64,000 nt of DNA from Nocardia blacklockiae. GTDB taxonomy: Bacteria > Actinomycetota > Actinomycetes > Mycobacteriales > Mycobacteriaceae. The position numbers and the translations under genes were made by a program. This document shows positions 44,576-54,374 of the stretch, piece after piece. Location: contig NZ_JADLRJ010000003.1 in assembly GCF_015477355.1 (NCBI RefSeq), positions 620,001-684,000 of the forward strand, written 5' to 3'. Positions within the stretch are counted from its first letter, which is position 1, and each line of letters begins with the position of its first letter. The notes beneath the pieces were generated by a model. That model had not been told where the DNA came from and made no database searches. It saw only the letters and a program-made list of their open reading frames with translations.

Positions 44576-45967
44576 GTGGCACCCAAGTCGAAGGTCGACA
44601 CCGTCGCCAACCTCGCCAAGCGCCGGGGTCTCGTCTTCCCCAGCGGCGAGATCTACGGAGGCACCAGGTCGGCGTGGGACTACGGCCCGCTGGGTGTGGA
44701 GCTGAAGGAGAACATCAAGCGGCAGTGGTGGCGGTCCATGGTGACCAGCCGCGACGACGTGGTCGGCCTGGACTCCGCGATCATCCTGCCGCGTCAGGTG
44801 TGGGTGGCCTCGGGCCACGTCAACGTGTTCAACGACCCGCTGGTCGAATGCCTCAACTGCCACCGCCGTCACCGGCAGGACCACCTGCAGGAGGCGTTCG
44901 CGGAGAAGAACAAGATCGCCGACCCGGACAGCGTGCCGATGAGCGGCATCGCCTGCCCGGACTGCGGCACCGTCGGCCAGTGGACCGAGCCGCGCGATTT
45001 CAACATGATGCTCAAGACCTACCTCGGCCCGATCGAGTCCGAGGAGGGCCTGCACTATCTGCGCCCGGAGACCGCGCAGGGCATCTTCGTCAACTTCGCA
45101 AACGTGATGACCACCGCGCGCAAGAAGCCGCCGTTCGGCATCGCCCAGATCGGCAAGAGCTTCCGCAACGAGATCACGCCCGGCAACTTCATCTTCCGCA
45201 CCCGCGAGTTCGAGCAGATGGAGATGGAGTTCTTCGTCAAGCCGGGTGAAGACGAGCAGTGGCACCAGTACTGGATCGACACCCGCCTGGCCTGGTACAC
45301 CGACCTCGGCATCGACCCGGAGAACCTGCGGCTCTACGAGCACCCGAAGGAGAAGCTGTCGCACTACTCGACCCGCACGGTCGACATCGAGTACCGCTTC
45401 CACTTCCAGGGCAGTGAGTGGGGCGAGCTGGAGGGCCTGGCCAACCGCACCGACTTCGATCTGAAGACGCACTCGGAGCACTCGGGCCAGGAGCTGAGCT
45501 TCTTCGACCAGGCCACCAACGAGCGCTACATCCCGTACGTGATCGAGCCGGCGGCCGGTCTGACCCGCTCGCTGATGGCCTTCCTGATCGACGCCTACAC
45601 CGAGGACGAGGCGCCGAACGCCAAGGGCGTCCCGGAGAAGCGCACCGTGCTGCGCCTGGACCGCCGCCTCGCGCCGGTGAAGGCGGCCGTACTTCCGTTG
45701 TCGCGCAACGCCGATCTGTCCCCGAAGGCCCGCGACCTCGCCGCGCAGCTGCGCAAGAACTGGAACGTGCAGTTCGACGACGCGCAGGCGATCGGCAAGC
45801 GCTACCGCCGCCAGGACGAGATCGGCACCCCCTTCTGCATCACCGTCGACTTCGACACCCTCGAGGACCACGCGGTGACCGTGCGCGAGCGGGACTCGAT
45901 GGCGCAGGAGCGCATCGCTCTGGACCAAGTCGAGGGCTACCTGGCACAGCGCTTGATCGGGGCGTAG
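44576..45967 (+). CDS. glyS: Glycyl-tRNA synthetase
   Basis: This 463-residue class II alpha2-type glycyl-tRNA synthetase has [24 protein letters not shown], motif 2 [24 protein letters not shown] and the C-terminal anticodon domain ([17 protein letters not shown]). The GTG follows GGGAGAG by 8 nt. It is divergent from smtB, as in mycobacteria. No T-box-like leader is seen. Confidence 0.96.
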   Translation: MAPKSKVDTVANLAKRRGLVFPSGEIYGGTRSAWDYGPLGVELKENIKRQWWRSMVTSRDDVVGLDSAIILPRQVWVASGHVNVFNDPLVECLNCHRRHRQDHLQEAFAEKNKIADPDSVPMSGIACPDCGTVGQWTEPRDFNMMLKTYLGPIESEEGLHYLRPETAQGIFVNFANVMTTARKKPPFGIAQIGKSFRNEITPGNFIFRTREFEQMEMEFFVKPGEDEQWHQYWIDTRLAWYTDLGIDPENLRLYEHPKEKLSHYSTRTVDIEYRFHFQGSEWGELEGLANRTDFDLKTHSEHSGQELSFFDQATNERYIPYVIEPAAGLTRSLMAFLIDAYTEDEAPNAKGVPEKRTVLRLDRRLAPVKAAVLPLSRNADLSPKARDLAAQLRKNWNVQFDDAQAIGKRYRRQDEIGTPFCITVDFDTLEDHAVTVRERDSMAQERIALDQVEGYLAQRLIGA

Positions 45968-45981
45968 GAGCCCGCGTCGTC

Positions 45982-46881
45982 GTGGAGTCGATCTTCGACG
46001 CCGTGGGTGTGCGGGGTTGGCTGCATGCCCGGTGTCTCGCGTGTGGTGGCGAGATCGGTTGGGGCGCGGACGAACTCGTGGTGTTGTCGTCGGTGGTGAA
46101 GGTGCCGCTGGTGCTGGAGCTGGCGCGGCAGTTCGAGGCGGGGCAGCTCGATCCGGCGGATCGGGTGCGGTCGACGGCGGCTTATCGGCTGGGCGGGCCG
46201 GGCACCTCGGGCTGCCGTGACGATGTCGAGTTCAGTCTGCGCGATGCCGCGTACCTGGCGCTCTCGGTCAGCGACAACTCCGCCGCGGACCTGCTGTTCG
46301 ATCGCGTCGGGCTGGTCAATGTGCGGTCGCTGGTGCGGGAGCTGGGGCTCGAGCGGACCCGGATCGTCGGGTCGCTGCGGGATCTGCTGGCCTCGATGGC
46401 CGAGGACCTGGGTGTCGCCGACGCCGCGGAGTTCGCGCGCCGCTATCCCGCGCTGCCCGACGCCGAGGTGTTCGCTTTGCGCATCCTCGATCCCGCCCGC
46501 ACCTCGGCGAGCACGCCGCGCGAGATGACCCGGCTGCTGGAATTGATCGCGCACGATCGCGCCGGATCGCAGCAGGTCTGTGCCTGGGTGCGAGAACTGA
46601 TGGGCCTGCAACTGGGTCAGCATCGGCTCGCTGCCGCGTTCCCGTCGCAGGTGCAGGTGTGGAGCAAGACGGGAACGCTGCCGAGCGTGCGCAACGAGAT
46701 CGGCGTGGTCGAGTATCCCGACGGGTTACGGTGCGCCGTGGGAGTTTTCACTCGCGCCGAGGTGCTGGATCCGCGAATGCCGCAGGTGGACAGGGCGATC
46801 GGGGAGGCGGCGCGGGCGGCGATCGAGGCCATCGATCATCTCCGGCCGATCAGCACGTGCCAGGGCCGTGCCTCGTCCTGA
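45982..46881 (+). CDS. Class A beta-lactamase-like serine hydrolase
   Basis: This 299-residue protein has the penicillin-recognising motifs S37-V-V-K40, S97-D-N99 and K229-T-G231. The Glu-x3-Asn element of true class A beta-lactamases is not evident (AEVFALRILD instead). There is no signal peptide in this reading, so it would be cytoplasmic unless the start is wrong. A DD-peptidase/esterase-like role is as likely as beta-lactam hydrolysis. It follows glyS after 14 nt, and its 3' end overlaps the convergent LysR gene by 46 bp. Confidence 0.75.
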   Translation: MESIFDAVGVRGWLHARCLACGGEIGWGADELVVLSSVVKVPLVLELARQFEAGQLDPADRVRSTAAYRLGGPGTSGCRDDVEFSLRDAAYLALSVSDNSAADLLFDRVGLVNVRSLVRELGLERTRIVGSLRDLLASMAEDLGVADAAEFARRYPALPDAEVFALRILDPARTSASTPREMTRLLELIAHDRAGSQQVCAWVRELMGLQLGQHRLAAAFPSQVQVWSKTGTLPSVRNEIGVVEYPDGLRCAVGVFTRAEVLDPRMPQVDRAIGEAARAAIEAIDHLRPISTCQGRASS

Positions 46882-47789
46882 CCGGGTGCGAGGGTCGAAA
46901 CACCGTCCGTGCGAAGCACTCCGACGATCAGCTCGGCCAGCCGCCGGACGGTCGGATGCGGCGCGTCCGACGGCCAGGCCAGTGACATCCGCCGCCGCAG
47001 CACGCCCCCGGTGATCGGCCGCCACACCACGCGCGGCTCCTTCTGCGCCACCATGCCCTGGTCGAAGGCCACACCGTGCCCCGAAAGCACCAGTCCCAGC
47101 ACGAATTCCGGGTTGTGCGCGTGCACCACCGCGGTCGGGCGGAAGCCGTGTTCGGCGCAGGTGTGCAGCGTCGCGTCGTAGACGCCGGGCGCGGCCGCGC
47201 GCGGGAACAGCACCAGGCCGTGACCCGCGAGGTCGGCCGGCGCGACCTCCGCGCGCGCCGCCAGCGGCGAATCCCGCGGCAGCACCACGCCGAGCGGGGT
47301 GTCGACCGCGGGGCCCAGCTCGAGGCCGGTGACGTCGGCGGGATGCTGGAGCAGCCCGGCGTCGAGCTGCCGATCCGCGAGCAGGCGCAGTTGCTCGGCG
47401 GTGGTCAGCTCCTGCAGGTCCAGCCGCAACTCGGGGCACTCGCGCTCGAACGCGGTGAGGATCGCGGCCAGCACCCGCCCCGCCAGGTCCGGCGGCACGC
47501 CCACCCGCAATGCCGCCAGCTCGCCTCGATGTGCCTTGCCGACAAGGGTTTTCGCGCGGTCCCAGCGGGCCAGCAGGGCGCGCGACTCGGTCAGCAGCAC
47601 CCGCCCCGCCGCGGTCAGCTCGACACTGCGGCTGGTGCGCTCGAACAGCCGCGCGCCCAGCTCCCGCTCCAGTTCCCGGATGCGCTGGCTCAGCGGTGGC
47701 TGCGCGATGCCGAGGCGCTCGGCGGCCCGGCCGAAATGCAGTTCCTCGGCGACGACGACGAAGTAGCGAAGCTTGCGCAGCGGGTCCAC
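46836..47789 (-). CDS. LysR family regulator
   Basis: This 317-residue LysR protein has the N-terminal RKLRYFVVVAEELHFGRAAERLGIAQPPLSQRIRELERELG of the BenM/CatM-like subgroup and an effector domain. It is divergent from the metallo-hydrolase lipoprotein gene (84 bp between the starts), which is its probable target. The 3' end overlaps the serine-hydrolase gene. Confidence 0.88.
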   Translation of the reverse strand: MDPLRKLRYFVVVAEELHFGRAAERLGIAQPPLSQRIRELERELGARLFERTSRSVELTAAGRVLLTESRALLARWDRAKTLVGKAHRGELAALRVGVPPDLAGRVLAAILTAFERECPELRLDLQELTTAEQLRLLADRQLDAGLLQHPADVTGLELGPAVDTPLGVVLPRDSPLAARAEVAPADLAGHGLVLFPRAAAPGVYDATLHTCAEHGFRPTAVVHAHNPEFVLGLVLSGHGVAFDQGMVAQKEPRVVWRPITGGVLRRRMSLAWPSDAPHPTVRRLAELIVGVLRTDGVSTLAPGQDEARPWHVLIGRR

Positions 47790-47873
47790 CCTGCGACGAT
47801 ATCGAATCCGGTATCGGTCGCCGCCGCGATCGGTCTTGGACGGATGTCCCAGCGCCGTGGTTCGGTACCCCGC

Positions 47874-48812
47874 ATGAGAGAGCTGAACAGGAGACGGTTG
47901 TTCGGGGTCGGCGCGGCGGCGGCGCTGACGGCGGCCTGCGCGAGCGAGGGCGGCGGCCCGGCCGGTGCGCGCGGCGGGGCCACGCTCACCTGGTGGGGCA
48001 ACAACGGCTGGCAGATCCGCGTCGGCGACAGGTCGGTGCTCATCGATCCGTGGCTGACCCGCTTCCGGACCGGCACCTACAGCAAGGAGGGCGCGGACCC
48101 GCAGACGCCCCTGTCGGTGGACACCGCGCTGATCGACGCCCACCTCGACGCCGGGCTGCGCGCCGACCACATCCTGGTCACCCACGGCCACTACGACCAT
48201 CTGACCGACGTGCCGTATCTCGCGCAGCGCACCGGCGCGACCGTGCTGGGCACCGAGACCCACCTGAACCTGCTGGCCGCCCTCGGCGCACCGGAGCATC
48301 AGCTGTCCCTCGTCACCGGCGGGGAGGACCTGGTTTTCGACGGCTACTCGATCCGGGTGCTGCGGTCGCTGCACTCGGCGCTCGGCGCGCGCGCCCAGAT
48401 CCCCTATCCCGGAACACGTCCCGGGCTCGGTGCGGCGAAACTGCCACGGCCGCAGGTGATCGCCGACCTGGTGGAGGGCGGCACGCTGGCCTATCAGGTC
48501 ACCGGCGGCGGGGTGAGCATGCTGAACTTCGGCGGGTCCAACTACATCGAATCCGAGATCGCCGGGCTGCGGCCGGACGTCCTGATGCTGCCCACCGGCG
48601 GGGCCAAGGTCCGCGACTACGCCGCGCGGCTGCTGCGCGCGGTCGGCAATCCGCGCTTCGTACTGCCGACCCACTGGGACGACTTCGACCACCCGCTCGG
48701 CGAGCCGGCCCGCGACGCCGGCGGTCTGGAACCGCTGCGCGGCGCCGTGGCGGCGGCGAGTCCGGACAGCCGGTTCGTCGTGCTGGCGCACCTGGAGTCC
48801 TTCACGCCGTGA
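47874..48812 (+). CDS. Tat-exported metallo-beta-lactamase-fold lipoprotein
   Basis: This 312-residue protein has a twin-arginine signal NRRRLFGVGAAAALTAAC whose end is a lipobox (LTAAC), so it should be exported folded and lipid-anchored. The body is an MBL-fold hydrolase with THGHYDHL at about residue 105, further metal ligands later (LHSALG, PTHWDDFDH) and similarity to the UPF0173/UlaG type. Substrate unknown. Confidence 0.8.
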   Translation: MRELNRRRLFGVGAAAALTAACASEGGGPAGARGGATLTWWGNNGWQIRVGDRSVLIDPWLTRFRTGTYSKEGADPQTPLSVDTALIDAHLDAGLRADHILVTHGHYDHLTDVPYLAQRTGATVLGTETHLNLLAALGAPEHQLSLVTGGEDLVFDGYSIRVLRSLHSALGARAQIPYPGTRPGLGAAKLPRPQVIADLVEGGTLAYQVTGGGVSMLNFGGSNYIESEIAGLRPDVLMLPTGGAKVRDYAARLLRAVGNPRFVLPTHWDDFDHPLGEPARDAGGLEPLRGAVAAASPDSRFVVLAHLESFTP

Positions 48813-48970
48813 CCGCGTGCGGACCGGGAGGTGGCCTATCGTCGGTGCTGGAACCGGGACGTGTGAATCGGTGCCGGATCGGAAATTGCACAGGGTAGGG
48901 GCCGGAAATATCCGCGGCGACCGTGCTGTTCGGCCCGTACGAGACGATCTCCCTCGGAAAGGGGCACTCC

Positions 48971-49891
48971 ATGGCGCAAGCGGTGCGGTTCGATCGGTAC
49001 GGCGATGTCGACGTGTTGAACGTGGTCGAGGTGCCCGATCCGGCGCCCGGGGCGGGGGAGGTGGCGGTCGCCGTAGTCGCGACCGGGATCAATCCCGGGG
49101 AGTCCAAGATCCGCGCCGGCCTGCTGCACGAGCGCTGGCCCGCGACCTTCCCGTCCGGCCAGGGCAGCGATTTCGCGGGCCGGATCGCGGCGCTCGGGTC
49201 GGGGGTGAGCGGTCTCGCCGTCGGCGACGAGGTGATCGGCTTCACCCACAGCCGGGCCGCCCATGCCGAGCGCGTCGTGGTGCCGGTCGATCAGGTGGCG
49301 CCGAAACCGTCCGGGCTGTCGTGGGATGTGGCGGGGTCACTGTTCGTCGCGGGCACGACGGCGTTCGCGGCGGTGCGCGCCGTGGAGGCCAAGGAGGGCG
49401 ACACCGTCGCGGTGTCGGCCGCCGCCGGGGGCGTGGGTTCGATTGCGGTGCAATTGCTTCGGGCCCGCGGCGCCACCGTGATCGGGATCGCCGGTCCGGA
49501 CAACGCCGACTGGCTGGAGTCGCTGGGCGTGATCGCGGTCGAGTACGGCGACGGGCTCGCCGAGCGCATCCGCCGGGCCGCGCCCGACGGCGTGGACGCG
49601 TTCCTGGACCTGCACGGTTCCGGATACGTGGAACTCGCGCTGGAACTGGAGGTGCCGCCCGAGCGCATCGACACCATCATCGACTTCGCCGCCGTGGAGA
49701 AGTACGGGGTGAAGGCGGAGGGCAATGCCGCCGCCGACACCATCGACGTGCTCGCGGAGCTGGCGGACCTGGCCGCGGCGGGGACGCTGACCGTCCCCAT
49801 CGCCGCCACCTACCCGCTGGCCGAGGTGCGCCACGCCTTCCGCGAGCTGGAACGCGGTCACACCCGCGGCAAGATCGTCCTGCATCCCTGA
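48971..49891 (+). CDS. Zinc-less quinone oxidoreductase (MDR family)
   Basis: This 306-residue medium-chain reductase of quinone-oxidoreductase type has the N-terminal GroES-like fold, SGQGSDFAGRIAALG and the NADPH loop VSAAAGGVGSIAVQLLRARGATVIGIAG. The ends RHAFRELERGHTRGKIVLHP are typical. There are no zinc ligands. AAGGGG precedes the ATG. Substrate unknown. Confidence 0.85.
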   Translation: MAQAVRFDRYGDVDVLNVVEVPDPAPGAGEVAVAVVATGINPGESKIRAGLLHERWPATFPSGQGSDFAGRIAALGSGVSGLAVGDEVIGFTHSRAAHAERVVVPVDQVAPKPSGLSWDVAGSLFVAGTTAFAAVRAVEAKEGDTVAVSAAAGGVGSIAVQLLRARGATVIGIAGPDNADWLESLGVIAVEYGDGLAERIRRAAPDGVDAFLDLHGSGYVELALELEVPPERIDTIIDFAAVEKYGVKAEGNAAADTIDVLAELADLAAAGTLTVPIAATYPLAEVRHAFRELERGHTRGKIVLHP

Positions 49892-49922
49892 ACCTGTTGC
49901 GGCGCAGCGGATCCGGTGACGG

Positions 49923-50702
49923 CTACGCGCCGGATTCGCCCGCGCCGACGGTGCTGACGGACGCGGCGGATTCGGGTGACCGGTCGGCGGTCGCGTCGGG
50001 TTCGGCCGGGCGGTCGCGAATCCATTGCGCGACAACGGCCGCAGCGGAGAGCAGGGCTACCGCCCCGGCCGTCCACGCGGTGGCGGTGAGCCCGGCCGAG
50101 GAGTACGCGATGACGCGGCTGCCCGGCAGCACGTAGGAGCCGTTGCCGAAGTACGAGCGCATCAGCAAGCCGACCTGCCCGCCGAGGTCGCGGCCGACGC
50201 CGACCATCGCCTTGGCGTCGGGGCCCTTGGTGTTGAAGTAGATCAGGGCGATCAGCACGGTTCCCGCCGATACCAGCGTGGAGATCGTGGCCAGCCGCGA
50301 CAGCGTGTGGCTGCGGGCGCGGAAGTTGATCACGACGAAGCAGACCGTCAGGCCCGCGGCCGCCGCGGTGAGGATGCCCCACGCGCCGGTGACGCGCACG
50401 GCGGCCGGCGGCGACTGGGACCAGACGTTGAGCGCGCTGGTCGTGATCTCCATGCGGCCGAACGCATTGATGCCGACGGTGCCGTCCATGCCGGAGGCGA
50501 ACAGCCAGGGTTCGAACAGCAGCACGAGCATGATCAGGCTGCCCACCAGGGCGGCCGTGTAGCCCCAGAGTCCGCGCATCCGGGCGCGCAAGGCGTCGAA
50601 ATCTATTGTGGCGAAATAATTCCGGGCGATGTCGGGCTCGGGCTCCGGTGCCGGAGCGGGCGCGGTTCGGTTGGCCTGCCAAGGCGTTGGCTGCACCATC
50701 AT
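49923..50702 (-). CDS. Hypothetical four-span membrane protein
   Basis: This 259-residue protein has a Pro-rich cytoplasmic N-terminus, four predicted spans (TAALVGSLIMLVLLF; AAAAGLTVCFVVINF; TLVSAGTVLIALIYF; TAWTAGAVALLSAAAVVA) and a polar tail. No family recognised. It lies 41 bp behind the TrbL-like gene on the same strand, so the two are probably one operon. Confidence 0.6.
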   Translation of the reverse strand: MMVQPTPWQANRTAPAPAPEPEPDIARNYFATIDFDALRARMRGLWGYTAALVGSLIMLVLLFEPWLFASGMDGTVGINAFGRMEITTSALNVWSQSPPAAVRVTGAWGILTAAAAGLTVCFVVINFRARSHTLSRLATISTLVSAGTVLIALIYFNTKGPDAKAMVGVGRDLGGQVGLLMRSYFGNGSYVLPGSRVIAYSSAGLTATAWTAGAVALLSAAAVVAQWIRDRPAEPDATADRSPESAASVSTVGAGESGA

Positions 50703-50743
50703 TCTCGTTTCGTGGTGGTTTCGGGCAGGGACGTGCGGCGGCG

Positions 50744-53176
50744 TCAGAAGCGCGGAATCGCTTTGGAGGGTGTGAGTTTGACGTTTCCGGTCCAGTACTC
50801 GGAATTGGCCATGACCTGCAGGACCTGCGACGCGCGGGGCAGGTTTCCGGCGTGTGCGGCGGTGAGGTATTGCTGGGCGAGGTGGGGCATGATGAACCGG
50901 TTCATCAGCTGGCCCCGTTCCTGGCTCCAGCCTTCGAATTCGACCGGCAGCGGATAGTCGGGGTTGGATTGCACGACATTGCCGCTCGCGTCGCGGGTGA
51001 TGCGGCTGCCACCGGCGAGGGCTTGGATGCCGCGGATCTTGTCGCGGGTGGGGGCGGCGAAGTAGTCGTGCAGGTAATTCAATTCTTCGCGGGTGAGTTC
51101 GTTCTCGTGGACGTGGTCGATGTAGCGGCGGTTGGCCAGGCGGTGCGCGGTCTGCTGGAACAGGGCCATATTGGCCGGAGACGTACCGAGTTTGAGCACG
51201 GCCAGCGACGCGGCCGCCTCGCCGATGTATTTGTCGCCGTCCCACACGCTGGGCGCGAAGTTCTCCCGGTAGTTGTAGGCACGAATGGCGTCGGTAATCA
51301 TCGCGTGGTCGGTGAACCCCGCATCGATCATGGCGCTGGCGACATCGCTGAGGGAGCCGCCGCGATTGAGAATCCGGTCCACGGCGGCGGCCGCGCTGCG
51401 CGGCGTGTGCTGATTGCCGTGTTCGCGCACGGCCGACCGGGCGGCCTCGATGGTTTGCTCCCGGGTGCGGTAGTAATTGAGCATCCAGCCCTGTTCGTGC
51501 ACCAGCGCGTTGGTGCGCCAGGTGCCGACTTCGGCGCGGTTGCGGATGCGGGCGTTGGGGTCGAGCGGGTTTCTGCGGAAGCCGAGCAGCGCGCCGGCGA
51601 TCGGATTGTTGTTGACGGTATTCACGGCGGTGAGTCCGGTGATCATGCTCGCCGACATCGAATGCGTGGCGCCGCCCGTTCCCATTCCCATTCCGAGCGC
51701 GGTGGCGCCACCGCCTCCTCCGCCGCCTTTGCCGTTGGGTCCCTGCATGGCCAGCGCGAACCGGTTGGCGATCCACTCGTTGCCCTTGTCCAACCCCGCC
51801 GCCAGGCGCTTCAACTGCAGGATCGCCACCACCTCCACGATCGCCCCCAGCACCAGCACCACCGTCACCTGGCCACCGGCCTGCTCGAACAACTTCCCCA
51901 GAAACAACGCGTACACCGCCAGGAAAATCGTGTACGCCGTCATCCGCGCCCCCGACACCAACCCGTCCACCAGATTCCGCGCCAGAAACGTCTGCGTCGG
52001 CCCGTACACGAAACCACCCGCGGCGAAACCGAACACCGCCATGAACCCGTGATAGACCGCATCCAACGCCGCCCACACGATCTTCACCGCCAGATACGCC
52101 CCGAAGCACAACATGATCGCCGCGCACACCAGCAACACCAACCCCGAACCGATCTGCCCCATACTCGGATTCGACGCCTTGCTGTACGCGCCCATGTCGC
52201 CGCACGAGCGGAGGCCGTCGATCACCCGGCCCTCGTCTCCGGCCGTCATCGATCCCGACCACACGGCCGCACACCGCGGCGACTGATCGATCACGTGCCC
52301 GAAGTTCCACACCTGCACCGGACGCCGCGCGAAATTGTCCGCGAGATTCCCCTGCATCCCCGCCATCAAGCGGTCCGGGTCGGGATTGGAATCACCCCCG
52401 AGCCCCGCCGCGACGGCCACGCCCACATTCCGGCCCTGTGCGAGCAATCCGTCCGAGGACAGCACTTCCGCCAGTGGATGCGCCAGGAACAACGGGCCGA
52501 TCACCGCGACGGCCAGCATGGTCACCACTTGGATCGTCGCCTTGGAATAGAAGCCGCGTAAGACGAACCAGGCCACGAAGAACGCGCCGATCCCCGCCGC
52601 GGTCACCAACAGCAGCGGTGTCGCGATCGTGCCGGTCATCGCCTTCGCGACGCCGGTCAACGCCCGCTCGAACGGCGTCAACCACTGGAAGCTGAGCGCG
52701 AATCCGATCAACCACACAGCCGTGGTCACGATCACCATGTAGCCGACGAATTCCAGGCCCAGCACCGTCGCCACGACCGTGGTCAACGGACTGAACAAGC
52801 CCCCGTGATCGGTCGCGAACACGTAATCGGTGAGCCGCGTGCCCGAGGAATCCCGAATGTCCATCCAGCTCAACGCGTCGATCCCCGCGCCCCCTCCAGA
52901 CGCCGCCGCTCCCGACTGCGCCCACGCCACCGCGCCCATCGCACCCGGGAAGACCACGAACGCGCCCGCCAGCACCGCGCACCAGAACACCCTGCGCCGC
53001 AACGCGGAAGCACCGATCCAGTCCCGGCAACGCCGGATCAGTGTCCGCGGCAACCACTTTCGTGGATCCCAGAACGCCATCTCGCGGTCCGACCACGCGG
53101 AGGTCCCGCCGGCCGACGAACGCGCGGCGCGCTCGGTAGTTCGCAGGGGGACGGGCGGTCTCAGCGAGAGGGTCAT
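50744..53176 (-). CDS. Large VirB6/TrbL-like membrane protein
   Basis: This 810-residue protein has a basic N-terminal 60 residues, about nine spans between residues 60 and 450 and a cytoplasmic C-terminal region of around 350 residues. The central block (SGLVLLVCAAIMLCFGAYLAVKIVWAALDAVYHGFMAVFGFAAGG...GARMTAYTIFLAVYALFLG) resembles the inner-membrane channel VirB6/TrbL of type IV secretion and actinobacterial conjugation elements. A Gly-rich hinge GKGGGGGGGATALGMGMGTGG separates the halves. No VirB4, relaxase or integrase is in view, so it is an orphan. AGGA precedes the ATG. Confidence 0.55.
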   Translation of the reverse strand: MTLSLRPPVPLRTTERAARSSAGGTSAWSDREMAFWDPRKWLPRTLIRRCRDWIGASALRRRVFWCAVLAGAFVVFPGAMGAVAWAQSGAAASGGGAGIDALSWMDIRDSSGTRLTDYVFATDHGGLFSPLTTVVATVLGLEFVGYMVIVTTAVWLIGFALSFQWLTPFERALTGVAKAMTGTIATPLLLVTAAGIGAFFVAWFVLRGFYSKATIQVVTMLAVAVIGPLFLAHPLAEVLSSDGLLAQGRNVGVAVAAGLGGDSNPDPDRLMAGMQGNLADNFARRPVQVWNFGHVIDQSPRCAAVWSGSMTAGDEGRVIDGLRSCGDMGAYSKASNPSMGQIGSGLVLLVCAAIMLCFGAYLAVKIVWAALDAVYHGFMAVFGFAAGGFVYGPTQTFLARNLVDGLVSGARMTAYTIFLAVYALFLGKLFEQAGGQVTVVLVLGAIVEVVAILQLKRLAAGLDKGNEWIANRFALAMQGPNGKGGGGGGGATALGMGMGTGGATHSMSASMITGLTAVNTVNNNPIAGALLGFRRNPLDPNARIRNRAEVGTWRTNALVHEQGWMLNYYRTREQTIEAARSAVREHGNQHTPRSAAAAVDRILNRGGSLSDVASAMIDAGFTDHAMITDAIRAYNYRENFAPSVWDGDKYIGEAAASLAVLKLGTSPANMALFQQTAHRLANRRYIDHVHENELTREELNYLHDYFAAPTRDKIRGIQALAGGSRITRDASGNVVQSNPDYPLPVEFEGWSQERGQLMNRFIMPHLAQQYLTAAHAGNLPRASQVLQVMANSEYWTGNVKLTPSKAIPRF

Positions 53177-53495
53177 CGGTTCCTGGTCCGGTTCGTGAAG
53201 GCGGCGCCGGGCGCGTCGGGTTCGGCGATCCAAGCTATGCGGCCGGAAGTCCCCTGAACATGAATGCGACCAGCGTGATCGCAATCCGCGCACGCGCGCG
53301 CTACCAGGCGCGGAGGCGCTGCGCGGCAGCGGCTTTCGCGCTGCGCCCGGACGGCCGCGGCACGGCGGCGCACCGCCCGCGCGGATCGCCGCTACGAGGT
53401 GCCGATCGCCGATGGCCGCAGTAGGGTGTGCGCGGAAAGTTGAGGCCGTGCGGGGGGTCCGCGCGAGGCGGCGTGCGTACGTCGAGGGAGTAGTG
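53177..53495. other. Gene-free divergent promoter region
   Basis: No convincing gene. It should hold the promoter of the TrbL-like operon; no clear boxes or dyads stand out. Confidence 0.3.
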
Positions 53496-53864
53496 GTGGT
53501 TCCGGGGGAATCTGCACTGCGACGGATCGAGTGGCTGTTCGAATTCCGGGTGGCGATGGCGGCCCTGGGCGGGGCGCTGGTGTTCGGCGCCGCCGCGATC
53601 ACCGCGCTGCACTCGCGAGCGTGGGTGGCGGCCGTGCTGTTCGCGGTGCTGGCGACGCCGTGCGCGTTGATCGTGGTGCTCAATATCGTGCTGGAGACGG
53701 TGGGTTACGCCCTCACGTGGCTGATCGTGGCCGTCGCCGTGGTGCTGCTCCCGCTGCTGCCGATCCCGGAGGTGCGGCGGTGGCTGAGCCGGATCTGGTT
53801 GCGCCGCCACGGCTTCGGCCCGTCGCCCACGCCGCCGTCGCGGGCCGCGCCGCACCACCGGTGA
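53496..53864 (+). CDS. Small hypothetical membrane protein
   Basis: This 122-residue protein has three hydrophobic segments (FRVAMAALGGALVFGAAAITAL; VAAVLFAVLATPCALIVVLNIVL; LTWLIVAVAVVLLPLLPI) and a basic, Pro-rich C-terminus. The GTG follows GAGGGAG by five bases; earlier starts would add Arg-rich sequence. No family recognised. Confidence 0.55.
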   Translation: MVPGESALRRIEWLFEFRVAMAALGGALVFGAAAITALHSRAWVAAVLFAVLATPCALIVVLNIVLETVGYALTWLIVAVAVVLLPLLPIPEVRRWLSRIWLRRHGFGPSPTPPSRAAPHHR

Positions 53865-53885
53865 ACAGGGCGTAGGTTCGGCACC

Positions 53886-54305
53886 GTGCATCTGACCCAG
53901 ATTCGCCTGCTCGTGTCCGATTTCGACCGCTGCCTCGCGTTCTATCGCGACGTGATCGGCCTGAAGCCCCAGCTCGACCGGCCCGAGCCGCCCTACGCGG
54001 CGTTCAAACCCGAACTCGGCAGCAGCCTGTCGCTGCACGACCGCAAGGACCTCGCGGAGGTGCTCGGCGGCGTGCTGCGCGACGGCTCGTCCGACGCCGA
54101 CACCGCACTGGTGTCGCTGCGCGTCGACGATCTCGACGACTACCTCACCGACCTCGCGGCGCGCGGGGCCGAGATCGCCTGCGGGCCGGTCGAATTCGGC
54201 GGCCGGATCCGCTGCGCGTACCTGCGTGACCCGGAAGGGAATTTGATCGAGATCCAGCAGTGGCTGGCCACCCGGTCCGGCGAGCCGGTGCCGCCCGCGA
54301 GCTGA
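53886..54305 (+). CDS. VOC/glyoxalase-fold protein
   Basis: This 139-residue vicinal-oxygen-chelate protein has LLVSDFDRCLAFYRDVIGL and the C-terminal AYLRDPEGNLIEIQQW with metal-type residues. It may be a dioxygenase, a glyoxalase or a resistance-type binding protein. TAGGTT ends 7 nt before the GTG and no ribosome site is seen, which fits a leaderless start. Confidence 0.8.
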   Translation: MHLTQIRLLVSDFDRCLAFYRDVIGLKPQLDRPEPPYAAFKPELGSSLSLHDRKDLAEVLGGVLRDGSSDADTALVSLRVDDLDDYLTDLAARGAEIACGPVEFGGRIRCAYLRDPEGNLIEIQQWLATRSGEPVPPAS

Positions 54306-54374
54306 CCGGTCGCGGCGGTCCCGCCGTGCTCCGCCCGCCGCCCGGTGTCGGTGCCTGCGGCTACGATCGGGCAG

